Below, piece by piece: positions 1 through 11,530 of a stretch of DNA of 41,752 bases (positions within the stretch are counted from its first letter, which is position 1; every line of letters starts with the position of its first letter). A program made the translations under genes and the position numbers. Under the pieces are notes generated by a model. It was given only the letters and a program-made list of their open reading frames with translations. It was not told the DNA's origin and made no database searches. Origin of the DNA: Ichthyophthirius multifiliis (taxonomy: Eukaryota; Ciliophora; Oligohymenophorea; Hymenostomatida); assembly GCF_000220395.1 (NCBI RefSeq), contig NW_004086251.1:1-41752 (forward strand). Reading direction: 5' to 3'.

Positions 1-181
1 ATTTATTTTTCATTTATTTAATATTATAATAAAGATCTATTAAATAATTTGATTATTAATAATATTAATTTTACTATTTTTATTTTTTTTAGTTTGTTTA
101 TCTTTGAAAACAAATTTTACATTTTTCTTCTCTTTTTGATATTATTTCTTATTTTTTTAATAAGAAATACTATTTTATTAA

Positions 182-1640
182 TCATTTTAATAAAATGTTT
201 CTACAAATTAATTAATCTTTAATTTATTATTTAAAAATATTAACATAATTATTATTTATTTATTTTACTATTTTTTTTAATAAATTTCCTTATGATTAAT
301 TTTCACAAAATGCTCTTTGTAAAATATCATGCCATGAATTTTCTAAATTATCCTTATTTTTATGAAATATTTCTAATATTAAATCACTATTTTCGCTAAT
401 TAATTTTTAAAAATCCTCCATTTTTTAATTGTTAATTTAATTTTCTTCGCAATAATTATTTTGTTCTTACTATGTTCCATTTGTACTTGGTCCATAAAAA
501 TATATTTAATTATCTTAAATACCTGAATAAGCAAATTAATAGTTACTATAGAGTGAAATAGGATGAACCAAATGACAAATTTTAGATTTAGTTTAATACT
601 CATAATCTACTTTTCCTTTAGAAATGTCATAAATAATTATTTTCCCGTTTTCAGAACCAGTAATAATCCCTTTTTCTCCATTAATATAAAAAGCTGGAAT
701 ATTATATCCTTAACATTTATGTTGTTAAAAAACTTAAACACATTAACTTTCATCAAAATAATTACTTTATTTCTGATATTAATAATTTGAAATATAATAA
801 AATATATATATATATATATATATTAATTTTTATCTATATATTTATTACGATATAACGTAAGTCCCATATTCTTATAGAATTGTCTCTTCCTGCAGTTATT
901 ACTTATGTATCATTTTAATTAAATTGAAACGAATTTAATTTATTTGTATGTGTCTTGAACTATGATTATACATTTATATATTATAATACTAGTATTTATA
1001 TTTTTATATTTACATATAATTAAAATTATGTCGGAATTCTAAAATCATATAATTACACAATTGAATCACGTGTTCCTACTAAATATTCATTTGATTTATT
1101 TTTAAAAGTTAAACAATTTATAGGATTTATTTAATTATTTTCATTATGATTATTTTCTGAATGTTTTTGTGTGAATAAAACTTACATTTTATTCAAATCC
1201 CAACCATATACTTAAGAACTTATACATCCAGATAACATAAAATTACTATCTGATGAAATAGAGAGAACTCTTAGCCAATCTTAGTGCTATGTAAGTCTTT
1301 TATTTTTTTAAGTATGTATTTTTTTTTTTTTTTTTCTAGAATACGTATTTAAGCATGTTTATTCTTTCCAAATTTTAATTTTTTTATCTAAAGAACATGT
1401 AGCGTAATATTCTTAGTTATCTTTTTTAAAAAAAATTAAATTTGTTAAAAATTCTGAGTTTTCATGAAGTGTATATAACTCTTTTTATAATAATGTACTC
1501 CAAAATTTTATTTCATTATTTTCTATTTATTATATTTTTATAAATTTTAGTTATTTTTTATTACAATTCGAATATGCGAACTTTTCTCCTTATTTATCAA
1601 AATACATCATAAAAATACAACATTAGTCTTACATATTCAT
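182..1640 (-). CDS. WD40-repeat protein, 4 exons
   Basis: Read with UAR=Gln this gives about 426 aa ending at TGA (182-184). Exons (high to low): 1640-1345, 1296-1014, 959-849, 772-182; introns 1297-1344, 960-1013 and 773-848 are GT-AG and every junction keeps frame. Repeated beta-propeller blades are visible: YYATCSLDKKIKIW, then HQDWLRVLSISSDSNF..GWDL, INCLTFKN..IVQLYDFR, VITAGRDNSIRIWDLR and GIITGSENGKIIIYDI. The C-terminal 80 or so residues are helical and not propeller-like. The spacing recalls WD40 proteins that act as substrate receptors of cullin-4/DDB1 ligases, but no family-specific motif was confirmed, so the precise role (scaffold) is unknown. The frame stays open upstream of Met1640 to about 1735 with a Gln-rich stretch, so the true start may lie further up. 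Confidence 0.85.
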
Positions 1641-1744
1641 TTCTTGTTATTATTATTGGTTTTATGTATTCGTAGTATATTACTGACTAGTTGACCATAA
1701 CTCAGAAATATTATTTTAAATATTAATACTTTTAAATGTATTTT

Positions 1745-2192
1745 TTTTATTTTTAATCTATATATTTTTTAATTATATGATGGTAATATATTTTTATTTT
1801 TTACATATCGAGAAATATTTAAATTTTTTAAGCTTTTTTTATAATAAACACAATTTTTATCCTATTTTTAATGCATTTTTAAATATAAATGAAATATTTT
1901 ATTTTTATAAATATTTATTTTATAAATTTATATATTAAAATATAATAGAAAATCTATTTTATTAAAAGAGATTTTTATATTATTTCCCCCACCCCCCTAA
2001 ACTAACTATAATTATTATTTAATAATTTTATATAAACAAATTTATTAATAATAATTATAAAAAAAAACCAAAATTTTTTTTAACAAAAAAAATAAGAAAG
2101 AAAAAAATAATAATATGTAAATATATAAATTAATATATGTCAATATTATGTATTTTTTATATTTTTTTTTAAATAAATATAAAAAAAAAAAT
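1745..2192. other. Intergenic region with a C-rich tract
   Basis: No coding potential seen on either strand. It separates the 5' side of the WD40 gene from the 3' end of the TMEM86-like gene. The one striking element is CCCCCACCCCCC at 1986-1997, in DNA that is otherwise nearly pure A/T (see findings). Confidence 0.6.
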
Positions 2193-2972
2193 TCATTTAT
2201 CTTTAATTAGTTTTTCTTTATGTTTCAAAAACTCCATATGATTCAAAGCTCCCATAAAAATAAACAACTATCCCAAATAATAAGTAATCATAACTGCCAA
2301 TTAACTAATTTTATTTTCAAATTCTTCTACAAACATATTAAAAGAAAGCAAAAAATCACTCACACAGAATAAAACAGCGCCCAAAAAGACTAATCTGGAA
2401 CTGATTTTGGATGTTTTTCCTCTTGAGCTTGAAGTAATGAGCATACTAGAAATAATACAGGCATATATAAAAACAGGAATATTCAAAGAAGAAGGGAAAT
2501 TGCGTTATTTAGTTAAATGATCATGTACAAAAAATACCAAAAAAGCTAAAAACCCAACTAAAAATAATTATAAGTATCTAAATACAAAACTATTCAAAAA
2601 CGAAATCACATAAGATATATGTGCTATAGCAAATGATATTAAACCCAATAAGAAATAATTCTCGCCTTCAAACATTAAAAAAATATCACCTAAACATGAA
2701 AACAAGAAACCACTTAAAATAAAAGTTTTAAATTGAGAATTTTATGATTATTTTCCAGCAAAATATGTATATATAAACATTAAAACTAAAACAGATGGCT
2801 TTAATATATAATTTGCTTCCTTTATTTCAGTATATAAGCAATATAATTGACCTGCCATTAATGATATTAAAGCTATTATTGTTATTTCATATTTTACTTA
2901 GGTTATACCTAGCTTTTCGGAAGTTTTTTGGGATGTTTTTGCTTATCTTTGGCCTACAAAACCTTTTGCCAT
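2193..2972 (-). CDS. TMEM86: TMEM86/YhhN-family membrane protein (putative lysoplasmalogenase)
   Basis: Single exon, 259 aa, ATG at 2972, TGA at 2193-2195. The protein is strongly hydrophobic with about eight membrane helices. The family pattern is visible: KPSVLVLMF near residue 60, GDIFLMF..ENYFLLGLISFAIAHISYV around 100-125, and FLGAVLFCVSDFLLSFNMF and YYLGQLFIFMG in the last third. YhhN/TMEM86 proteins hydrolyse the vinyl-ether bond of lysoplasmalogens in the ER or plasma membrane; the conserved acidic residues in GDI and SDF positions are present. Length (usual 210-250 aa) fits. The N-terminal 30 residues are basic and Gln/Lys-rich. It faces the ABHD11-like gene head to head, with 142 bp between the starts. 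Confidence 0.88.
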
Positions 2973-3114
2973 TTTTGATTATTTTTTTTTTTTTTTTTTT
3001 TTTTTAAATAAGATTATTAATTTATTCTTTGTTTAAATTTAGATTTTTTTTATTTTATTTTTTTCTCTTTTTTTGTTTTGTTTAGATTTTTGTTTTTTTG
3101 TGAAAAAAAAAAAT

Positions 3115-3696
3115 ATGATTAAAAATACTTTAATAAGATCTTTTACAACTATAAGATATTAAAATTAGCCAATTCCATTGCATTATTAATTTTTATAAAG
3201 TTCGAATGTAAAAGTAAAAGATAATTTAATTGTTTTACATGGATTATTCGGTTCTCATACTAATTTTCGTTCCATAGTTAAAAATGATAAAATTAATTCT
3301 ATTGTGAATTCATATTGCCTTGATTTGAGGAATCATGGACTTTCTTAACACAAAAATACGATGTCTTTGACCGAAATGGGAGAAGATTTAGTATATTTTT
3401 TAGATAAACATAATATTTATAATGCTTTTTTAATGGGACATTCAATGGGGGGAAGGGTTATTTTAAGTGCTTTGAGAGATCATGGTAAATTTTTAGAAGA
3501 AAGAGTAAAAGGAATTATTATTTGTGATATAACTAACGGAAATTTACTCAAAGAAAGAAGTGCTGACGTCTATTAAATGTGGATAATGATTAATTAATTA
3601 TTAGATATAGATTTTAAAAATAAACCAAAAATAAAAATTTAACAAGAAGTTAAAAATCTTATAGAGAATACATAAGTTGCAGTAAAAATAAATAAA

Positions 3697-3744
<48 letters not shown>

Positions 3745-4116
3745 AATACATATATATATTTATTATCTATATATATATTTTAGAATTTCATGAATATGAA
3801 TGTTGTAGAAGATTAAAATGGAAATTTTAAATGGAGAATGAATTTGAGTGCAATAAAAGATTTTTATATGTAAAATTTAGGTGAAGATATAAAAACAGAA
3901 AACGGTTGGAAAAAAAATGTATTTATTATATGTGGTGCTAAAAGTCATTATATAAATTAAGAAAAAATAAAAGAATTTTACAATATTTTCCCTTATTTAA
4001 ATGAAGATAAAGATGTTCATTTTATAAAAGGAGCTGGACATTGGTTACATGCAGATAAATAAGTTGAATTTATAGAAAAAGTGAGTGATTTTTTAAGAAA
4101 AGTATAAGAAAATTGA
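3115..4116 (+). CDS. ABHD11: ABHD11-like alpha/beta hydrolase, 2 exons
   Basis: Exons 3115-3681 and 3784-4116 (both multiples of three) joined over a 102-bp GT-AG intron with a TA run; 299 aa. The N-terminus MIKNTLIRSFTTIRYQN is basic and hydroxylated, like a mitochondrial presequence. Then follow the oxyanion-side LHGLFGSHTNF, DLRNHGLSQH, and the nucleophile elbow GHSMGG (Ser about 110). Near the end, GAGHWLHADK carries the catalytic His (about 275). HGLFGS, DLRNHG and GHWxHAD together are typical of ABHD11/YbfF. ABHD11 is a mitochondrial serine hydrolase linked to 2-oxoglutarate dehydrogenase lipoylation in animals; that role here is inference. Its TGA is 32 bp from the kinesin TGA on the other strand. 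Confidence 0.93.
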
Positions 4117-4148
4117 ACAAAATTAAATATATATATATATAATATCTC

Positions 4149-5316
4149 TCATATTATATTATAATTTTTATTATGAAAAATACTATTGTTACTTTTTCTT
4201 TTTTATGAAAATAATATATTAGATAAATTATTCTAAGTTGAAATTGAATGAGAAAGGTTGTTATTATTTTTATTTAAGAACTTTTAAGTAAAAACGTTAG
4301 TATTGTAATTCGAATTATCATTATTATTTTATATTTAAGATAATTAAAATTAAGAATCTATAATAAATATACTATGTTCGTTTTCTGTTGAAATAGTATT
4401 ATTATTTTAATTTTGAAAAAAATTGTTTTTGTTTTAAGTATATAAATTAGTCGAATTAGATTATAATAATTACTATAATATTGAATTTTGGTTAGAATAA
4501 AAATTTTAAGATTATTGTTTTTCTTAAGAGTTTTACATTTATTATTAGGTTTATTTTGTTAATTTTTCTTATTAAATTTAACTTGATTATAAAGAAAGAG
4601 ACTTCTCTGATATTTTTATTATTTTTTATTTTTATTCTTGAGTTTTTATTTATATTTTGGGTTATATTATACTATTTTTTAGTCTTAATATTAATTCATT
4701 TTCCTATTTTATTTTATTTGATTTTAATTCTTCGTTTTCTTGATTATTTTTTATTAAAATATTATATTTTTCATTTTTTTATTATTAAATAAGCTATTAA
4801 TAAGAACTTTATAATCTTTAATTTTCTTATATCATTAATTATAGTTTTTCTTTTATTTTAATAAATTCCTTTGTTTCGATATTTTTTGAAGGATCATTAA
4901 CTATCGATTTTACTCTACTTCCATATTATAAACTACTCTAACTTTCTTCTTAATTAAATTCACTAGGACTTATATTTACAAACATTAATGTTTTAGCCTT
5001 TTTTTATTTTATTTAATTTTTTATATATAATTTTACATTTCCTCCTAATGAATCTTTCATTAAATATGTTAGCTTGTTATTTCTATAAGGTATATGCTTT
5101 TCTCCGCCTTATAAATTTTAAGTTGCTAAAGCTTCAATAACATCTCCTAAAGATGTTAATGATTTATTTATATGTAAAGCCTCTTTTATTTATAATTAGT
5201 TACTATTTGATTTATTAATTCTTTCGCTTCCAGCTAAATCCACAAGTGTTAGTTTTCCATATAAAATCTTTTATTTAATATAGTTTATATTAATTTATAA
5301 TATATAAATGTATTTA

Positions 5317-5351
<35 letters not shown>

Positions 5352-6950
5352 ATATATATATATTTATTTATATCATTATATATATTTTTTAAATATATTT
5401 ATAAATAAATTAGATTTTTATTTTATATTCATACTTCTTATGATTTTTTGTTTTTAATTTATATTTCTATTATTGTTATTATATGAGATCTTGATGATTC
5501 GACATTCATATCAGTTTTACTTACTTTTCTTTTAGAAAATCCTTATTTTATTATATTTAATAAATGCTCGCTTGAAGTTGCTTCAATAATCTTTTTTTAA
5601 ATATTGTTTTTATAATTTTTTATTTTTACTTTAACATTTTATAAATAAATGCTATTATTTATATAATCTTCTTTTATTTCAATTTTTTTTAAATGATTAT
5701 TATCTAATAAATCAATTATATTGTCGGTATAAAGTTCTACTAAATGTACTTTAACAATTATATTATTTAATTGTGACATATTTTAAATTAAATTATATAA
5801 TTCATTTATTGCTCTAGGAGTTATTCCTGGATTTTCTTAGGTACCATACATTGTAAATGTTTTGCCACTACCAGTTTATCCATAAGCAAATACACAAACA
5901 TTATAACCATCTAATACACTTTGTATAAGATTTTTAACATCTTGAAAAACATTATCTTAAGTAGAATCTTATATTTTAAATTAAAATGAATATAAAATTC
6001 AATATATTTAATAATATAAATATATATAAATATATATAAATAAATATAATATATATATAAATATATATAAATATATATATATATATATTTGTATATATAT
6101 ATTTTTTTTTTTTATATTTTTTATATTATATAATATATTTTTTTAATATAAGATATCTATTATTATACTTTATCCGAAACATGAATCAAAAGAGAACTTT
6201 TTTAATCCATTTCTTGTTTTTATTTATATGTTCATTTCATCTTAAATTTCTACACATATATTATTATTTTATTAATTATTTTCGATTTCAGATAAGGGAC
6301 GGACTCTGCAAAATACTCTTATTTATCCTTTCATGTCTTATATTATATTATGTAATATTTTTCTCTATTTTATTTCTTCCGAAATTTTATTTTATAAAAT
6401 AATGATTTATTAATTTAATTCATTATTTTTTTTTGTTAATATTTATATTTAATTATCGTTTATTTTAATTTTCTTTATTTTATTTTTATTTTTATAAGTA
6501 TAATATATAATTTATTTACTTATTCTTTATCTTTTTAATTATTATATTATTTTTCTAAATGAATTATTTTATCATTATTTGTATCTATTATTAATTATTA
6601 TTAATTAATATTCTATTCTTATATAATATCTTTATTTTCATTTTTTTCACTATTATTAACTTTAATTAATTCTACCAATCTATTATATTCTAAATACAAA
6701 TGTTTAATTAGTTATTTATCTTAATTATTCATTTATCGATTATTTTTTAATTAGAAATCTCTTTTATATGTATTTATTTAATTTTTTAAACACGAAATTT
6801 AATTAATAATCAAACTTTTATCATCATATATAGCTAAATTATTTCCATTTAACAAACTTTATGTTCTTTTTTTAGATTAAATTTAAGAGTTATTTTCAAT
6901 TATTAAAGAATAATTATTATTATATTTATTATTATTATTATTATTATTAA

Positions 6951-6982
<32 letters not shown>

Positions 6983-7959
6983 CTGTTTACTGATTAATTT
7001 TGCTTATACTATTTTATATCTATTAAAATTTCGTTTTTTACTTTCTTTTCTTCTTCATTTTTCAATTTTATTTATTTTTATATTTAAAATATTTGTTTTA
7101 ATTTAAAAAATTTTTATTTTAAATCTTCTATTTATTTATTTTTTTACTCAATTTCTTTTTTTTATATTTCTTCTAGTTTTTATAATTGTTTTTCCATTTC
7201 TATATTTTTTTGTTACATTTTTTCCTTTTATTCAGTCATTTAAGTATTTATCTATTATATTTGGTTAATTTATTATAAATAATTCTATATTAACTATTAA
7301 TTCTAAACATTTTATTACTATAAGCTATTATTTTATTGCTACAAATTATTACTTTATTACTGTAAAGTATTATTTTATTATTAAATATATATTTTTTATT
7401 AACAGTGTTCTTCTGTTTATTATTAATAATGTTTTATTATTGATTAAAGTTGATTTTTTTCTTCTATAAGAGTATTTATTTCAATAGTTTTTTAATCAAA
7501 AAAATGTTAATTTTCTACTTAAATGACAAGTTCATTCATAACGCTTTAAATTTCATTTTAAATTGGATAATTTGTTGAATTTTAATTTGTAAAAATTTGA
7601 GAAATTTCATTTTTGTAAAAATCAAATTTATTCTAAAGTAAATTATTCCATTAATTGAAAAAATTTATTTAAATATTATTATTATTTTGATAATTCTCCT
7701 TTTGTATTTTTTATATTGAATTTAATGCATTTTTTGATTTTTCTTATATTTCATATATTTCTTGATATAAAATATCTTTCTTTTATGGAAATTTTTAGTT
7801 TCGTGATGTTAAGGTATTTGTTTTAGTCCTATTTGTATTTGAATATGTCATTGTGTATTCTTCTTCGTGAATTGAATTATTTTAGAATTGATCTAAATCA
7901 TAGTTTGATAATAAACTTTAAGATAATTCAGTGTTTTGGGATAGTTGTTATTAATTCAT
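4149..7959 (-). CDS. Kinesin-14 family motor protein, 4 exons
   Basis: Exons (high to low) 7959-6520, 6472-6169, 5967-5435, 5267-4149; introns of 47, 201 and 167 bp. All phases agree, giving 1131 aa. Residues 1-500 are Gln/Asn-rich coiled coil, with an Asn run encoded by an AAT repeat (6907-6977). The neck and motor start, LHNIIQDMKGQIRVFCRVRP (about 515-535), is diagnostic of minus-end-directed kinesin-14. The motor shows the P-loop GQTGSGKT (611-618), switch I SSRSH, switch II VDLAGSE (768-774) and KSLTSLGDVIEAL, and ends near residue 883. Unusually, about 248 further residues follow, with a coiled segment and then a Gln/Asn/Ser-rich tail. Kinesin-14s act in spindles or along microtubule minus ends; the cargo is unknown. 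It is divergent from the PDK1-like gene, sharing a 423-bp spacer. Confidence 0.94.
5268..5434 (-). repeat. Intron with long (TA)n run in the kinesin gene
   Basis: A 167-bp GT-AG intron; its core (about 5317-5362) is a near-perfect TA microsatellite. Removal joins KKSQE to ILYGKLTLVDLAG in frame. Confidence 0.8.
6907..6977 (-). repeat. Coding AAT microsatellite (Asn run) in the kinesin N-terminal region
   Basis: On the coding strand this is a run of AAT triplets interrupted by ATT and AAA, giving a polyasparagine stretch between the two coiled parts of the kinesin. Such runs are common in AT-rich ciliate and Plasmodium proteins and are prone to length change. Confidence 0.85.
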
Positions 7960-8382
7960 TTATTGTTTAATTTTTATTTAATGAAAAATAACTTTTTTTT
8001 AAAAAAAAAATATAAAAAATTTTCAAAGTATTTTTTTTTTTTTAAATAAATATATTTGTTTATTTTTATAATTATTATATTTTATTAAGTATTTATTTTA
8101 ATATTCATAATATAAATATATTTGCTATATTTTATAAAATTATTTCATAAAAAAATAAATTTATATATGTATAATATAAAGTAAGATAAATCATAAATTG
8201 AAATAATTAATATTTATTTAGATTAAAAAGCTTTTTATTTTAATAAAAAAAATTAACGCCTTTGAAAAAAATAATAATAAAAAAAAAGGAAATATACATA
8301 AAAATAAAACAAACGAATATTAAAATAGCTCATTATTATCAGAAATAAATTACAATCTTTAATATAATAAATAAATAAAAAT
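7960..8382. other. Divergent intergenic spacer (kinesin-14 / PDK1-like)
   Basis: 423 bp between the two start codons, over 90% A/T with T- and A-runs. It must hold both promoters, but no recognisable element was seen. Confidence 0.5.
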
Positions 8383-9795
8383 ATGGAATAAGTAAATACT
8401 ATTTAAAAATCTGAATAAAGTCCATAATTAAAATCAAACAAAAATAACAATTAAAATTACTTACAAAATTTTATAAAAGAAGAAATAATAGGTTAAGGTT
8501 CATACGGTTTAGTATATAAGGTTCGTACAAAACAAGGCGAATGCAAAGCCATGAAAGAAATAAATAAAAGTCTTTTAAATAAAGAGAAAAAAATGCACTA
8601 AATTTTTATGGAAAAAATAACTAGATACTTTAAACATCCTGGAATTCCTAAATTTTCATCTTGTTTTTAAGCAAATGAAAATATCTATTTTATCACTGAA
8701 TATGCTTCTGGAGGGAATTTTTCCTCTATTATATCTAAACAAAAACTCAATTTTTAACAAATTAGATATTTTTCAGCCCAGCTGATACTTATATTAGAAT
8801 ATTTGCACATAAACGGTTTCTCCCATAGAGACTTTAAGCCCGAAAACATGGTTATAACTTCCGAAGGGCACATTTAATTAATTGATTTTGGCACTTTAAA
8901 CGATTATGCGCCTTCCTTAATCAAAGAAGAAATCCTTAAAGACGAAATAAGTCAGAAGAACGAATATAGGATGCAAAAAATGAAGCTCGAATATGAAGAA
9001 GAGGCTAAAAGAAATGAATAAAAAATCCCTTTTAATGAAAATATATACTTAAAAAGTAACTCATTTTGCGGTACACCAGAATTTGTTTGCCCTGAAATGG
9101 TATTAGAAGAAAATTGTGATGCAAATGGTGATTTGTGGGCTTTTGCGTGCATTTTATATAAACTTTTTACTTAAAAAACTCCATTTTGGGATTAATAAGA
9201 GCTATAAATATACGAGAAAATTAAATAAGCGAATTTTAATTGCTAGCATGAAAAAATACCATAAAAAGCTTAAAATTTAATTAATCAAATGCTAAAATAA
9301 GAATAATAAGAAAGATTAGGCTATATTCATATTCATGAAAATTTAACTTAAAAAGAAGTTTTAGAAGCTTATTCTTAAATTAAAAATCATGAATTTTTTT
9401 AAGGATTTAATTGGGAATAGGCTTTTTAGTGTAATGTACCAGATTATATATAGTGCTTAATGAAATAATTAGATAATGGAATAGGTTTTGAGGGTAATAT
9501 GGTTAAAAAAAAGAAGATTTTAGCAATTTTTAATGTCCATAAGGTGAAATATATTATCGTTTATAAAGGAAAACCTGGAAAATTAGTGTATTTTAGTGAC
9601 AAAAGTAAAAGTAAGTAATAAAAAATAGTTGTTTTAGATAAAGAGTGTGTTTTAGAGTTAGAAAACGAAGATGAGGTATATTTTTAAATTTAAGGCAGTA
9701 AAAAGAAATTGATTTTCAAATAATAAAATAATGGTTAAGCTTTATAATTATATAATATTTGTAAGAAAATTATATAAGATAATTAACAATTATGA
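8383..9795 (+). CDS. PDPK1: PDK1-like AGC protein kinase with C-terminal PH-like domain
   Basis: Single exon, 470 aa, ATG 8383, TGA 9793-9795. Kinase core: GQGSYGLVYKV (37-47), ATP lysine in AMK (58), HRDFKPEN (148-155), DFGT (168) and activation segment SNSFCGTPEF with Ser227. DFGT and the NSF of the T-loop match PDK1 rather than other AGC kinases, and no hydrophobic-motif tail follows. Residues about 368-465 form a PH-like domain (KKKKILAIFNVHKVKYIIVY, then KLVYFSD), as in PDK1, which binds phosphoinositides and phosphorylates AGC kinases. Between DFGT and the T-loop lies a charged helical insert of about 45 residues, absent from animal PDK1. HRDF replaces the usual HRDL. The core uses more G/C-ending codons than its neighbours. 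It could instead be a ciliate-specific AGC kinase with a PH domain. Confidence 0.85.
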
Positions 9796-9916
9796 AAAAA
9801 ATATATATTGATATTTTTTATTTTTTTTAATTGTTTTTTTTTTTTTTTTTTTTTTTTGAAACTAATTTTTTGGAATTTAATTAATCTTTTCTTTTTTTTA
9901 ATATATATAAAAAAAA

Positions 9917-11396
9917 ATGATAAAAAATAATAACAAATAAAATATTTTTTAATTAGAAAAAGAAATATATGAATTAAAATAAAATGAAAAAGACTATAAA
10001 GATTTAAATTATTTATTATCAAATGTAGAAAATCGTTATTAATTATTAATTGAACAAAAAAGATAATAAGAATAAGACTTTTAAGAGAAATATGAATTTT
10101 AATTAAATTAAGTTCGTGAATAGAAATTAAAAAACGATTAATTAATTTAAATACTAAATCTAAAAGATGAAGAAATAGCATAACTTTAATCTCAAACAGG
10201 CTAGTATTAATAAGAAATAGATTCATTTTAATAAGAAACAGGATAGTTTTAATTATAAATAGATTAATTTAAATAGGAAACCATATAAAGAGAGTATTTA
10301 TATAGAGAAAAGGAAGAAAATTATAAGAAATTATTAAGTGAAAATGAAAATTTAAATAAAATTTTGTAAAAGGAAAATGAGGAAAATTGTAAAAAGATGG
10401 AAAAAATTATACTTGAGAATATTTAAGTTTAGTAAAATTCTGAAGAAATTTTATTAGAATAAAAAAAGACTTAAAATTTTTCGGAAAAAATTCTCGAGAA
10501 AATCAATGAAATTTAAAGTGAAAAAAATTAGCTTTTGGAAGAAAAAAAATACTTATAAATAAAACTTTAAGAAAAATAAGAACTTATTGAAAAATTAAAT
10601 GAAGAAAATAATGAAAAAAATGAATTTTTTATATAATTTTAAGAAGAAAATGTACTTTTTTAAAAATAAATTTAATCTCTTTTGGATGAAAAAAATCAAA
10701 TTTAAAATAATTATGAATATCTTAAAGAATAATTTGATAGTAGTTTGAAAGAAAAATTATAAAAAGATGACTAAGTCGGTTTTTTGGAGAAGAAAATAGG
10801 ATAATATGAAATTATTTTAGCTTAGAAAGATACTAAAATTTAAAATTTATAAGAAATTAATTAAGATTTAAATATAAATTTAGGTGAAATAAAAGAAAAA
10901 ATAAAGGATTTAGTGAAAAAAGAAAAAAAATTTGAAGAAAAAAAGCAATTTTTAAATGAAAATATATAAAATTTATAGGAAAAATTAATTTTTTAGAAAA
11001 AAAAATAGACAAGAAATTGAGAAAAACGAAGAATTAATGATTTTAATGGAAAAATTAAAATTTTAATATGAAAAAAAAGAAAAAATAGAAATTGAAAAAT
11101 AAAATTAAAAAGTATCAAGTATTGAAAAAGACAAAAAAATCAAAGAAAAAATTATTGTAGAAATTGAAAAAAAAAATTTAGAATTAGAATCTGATAAAAA
11201 ATATTTAGAGTAAAAGGTTTTAGATTTAGAATTTTAAATTTAATCATTTTTTAATGAAGAATAAGTTTTATAAGAAATTTAAGAAAAAAAAAAAATATTA
11301 AGATTAAACAGAATTAAAGAAGAATAAGAACTAAAAAATACTTTAAATAATATAAAATATAATTTCGGAGATAAAAAAACAATACATAAATAATGA
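9917..11396 (+). CDS. Long coiled-coil protein (frame break in an A9 run)
   Basis: Starts at ATG 9917. It encodes almost uninterrupted Glu/Lys/Gln/Leu heptads (about 490 residues in total), with no globular domain recognised. The first frame stays open to TGA 11018-11020 (367 aa). The same coiled-coil style resumes one frame over from about 11007 (QEIEKNEELMILMEKLKFQ) and ends at TGA 11394-11396. The switch falls exactly at a run of nine A (10997-11005), and one surplus A would explain it. This may be a consensus error, a real mutation, or, less likely, a programmed shift; no GT-AG intron fits there. Likely a structural or cytoskeletal protein. It sits 121 bp downstream of the PDK1-like gene on the same strand. 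Function unknown. Confidence 0.7.
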
Positions 11397-11400
11397 TTTG

Positions 11401-11427
11401 ATAAAAATATATATATATATATATATA

Positions 11428-11465
<38 letters not shown>

Positions 11466-11470
11466 TATTT
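11401..11470. repeat. (TA)n microsatellite between tandem genes
   Basis: Two TA runs split by a short A-rich spacer, directly after the coiled-coil gene's TGA and before the next start at 11531. Confidence 0.75.
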
Positions 11471-11530
11471 TTATAATTTTTATTATTTTATTTTTTTTAT
11501 TAAATAAAATTAAATATTTTTTTTAATTAA

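Noticed and set aside
1160-1200. A 29-bp GT-AG interval in the WD40 gene as a Paramecium-size intron
   Set aside because: Its removal would break the reading frame, which is continuous and coding-like across it.
3361-3576. 71-codon standard-code ORF with GHSMGG as a separate small hydrolase
   Set aside because: It is just the piece of the ABHD11-like gene between two in-frame TAA codons read as stops.
9783-10226. 147-codon standard-code ORF on the minus strand
   Set aside because: It lies opposite the coiled-coil gene and the end of the PDK1-like gene and is Ile/Leu/Phe-rich low complexity, the usual antisense shadow of A-rich coding DNA.
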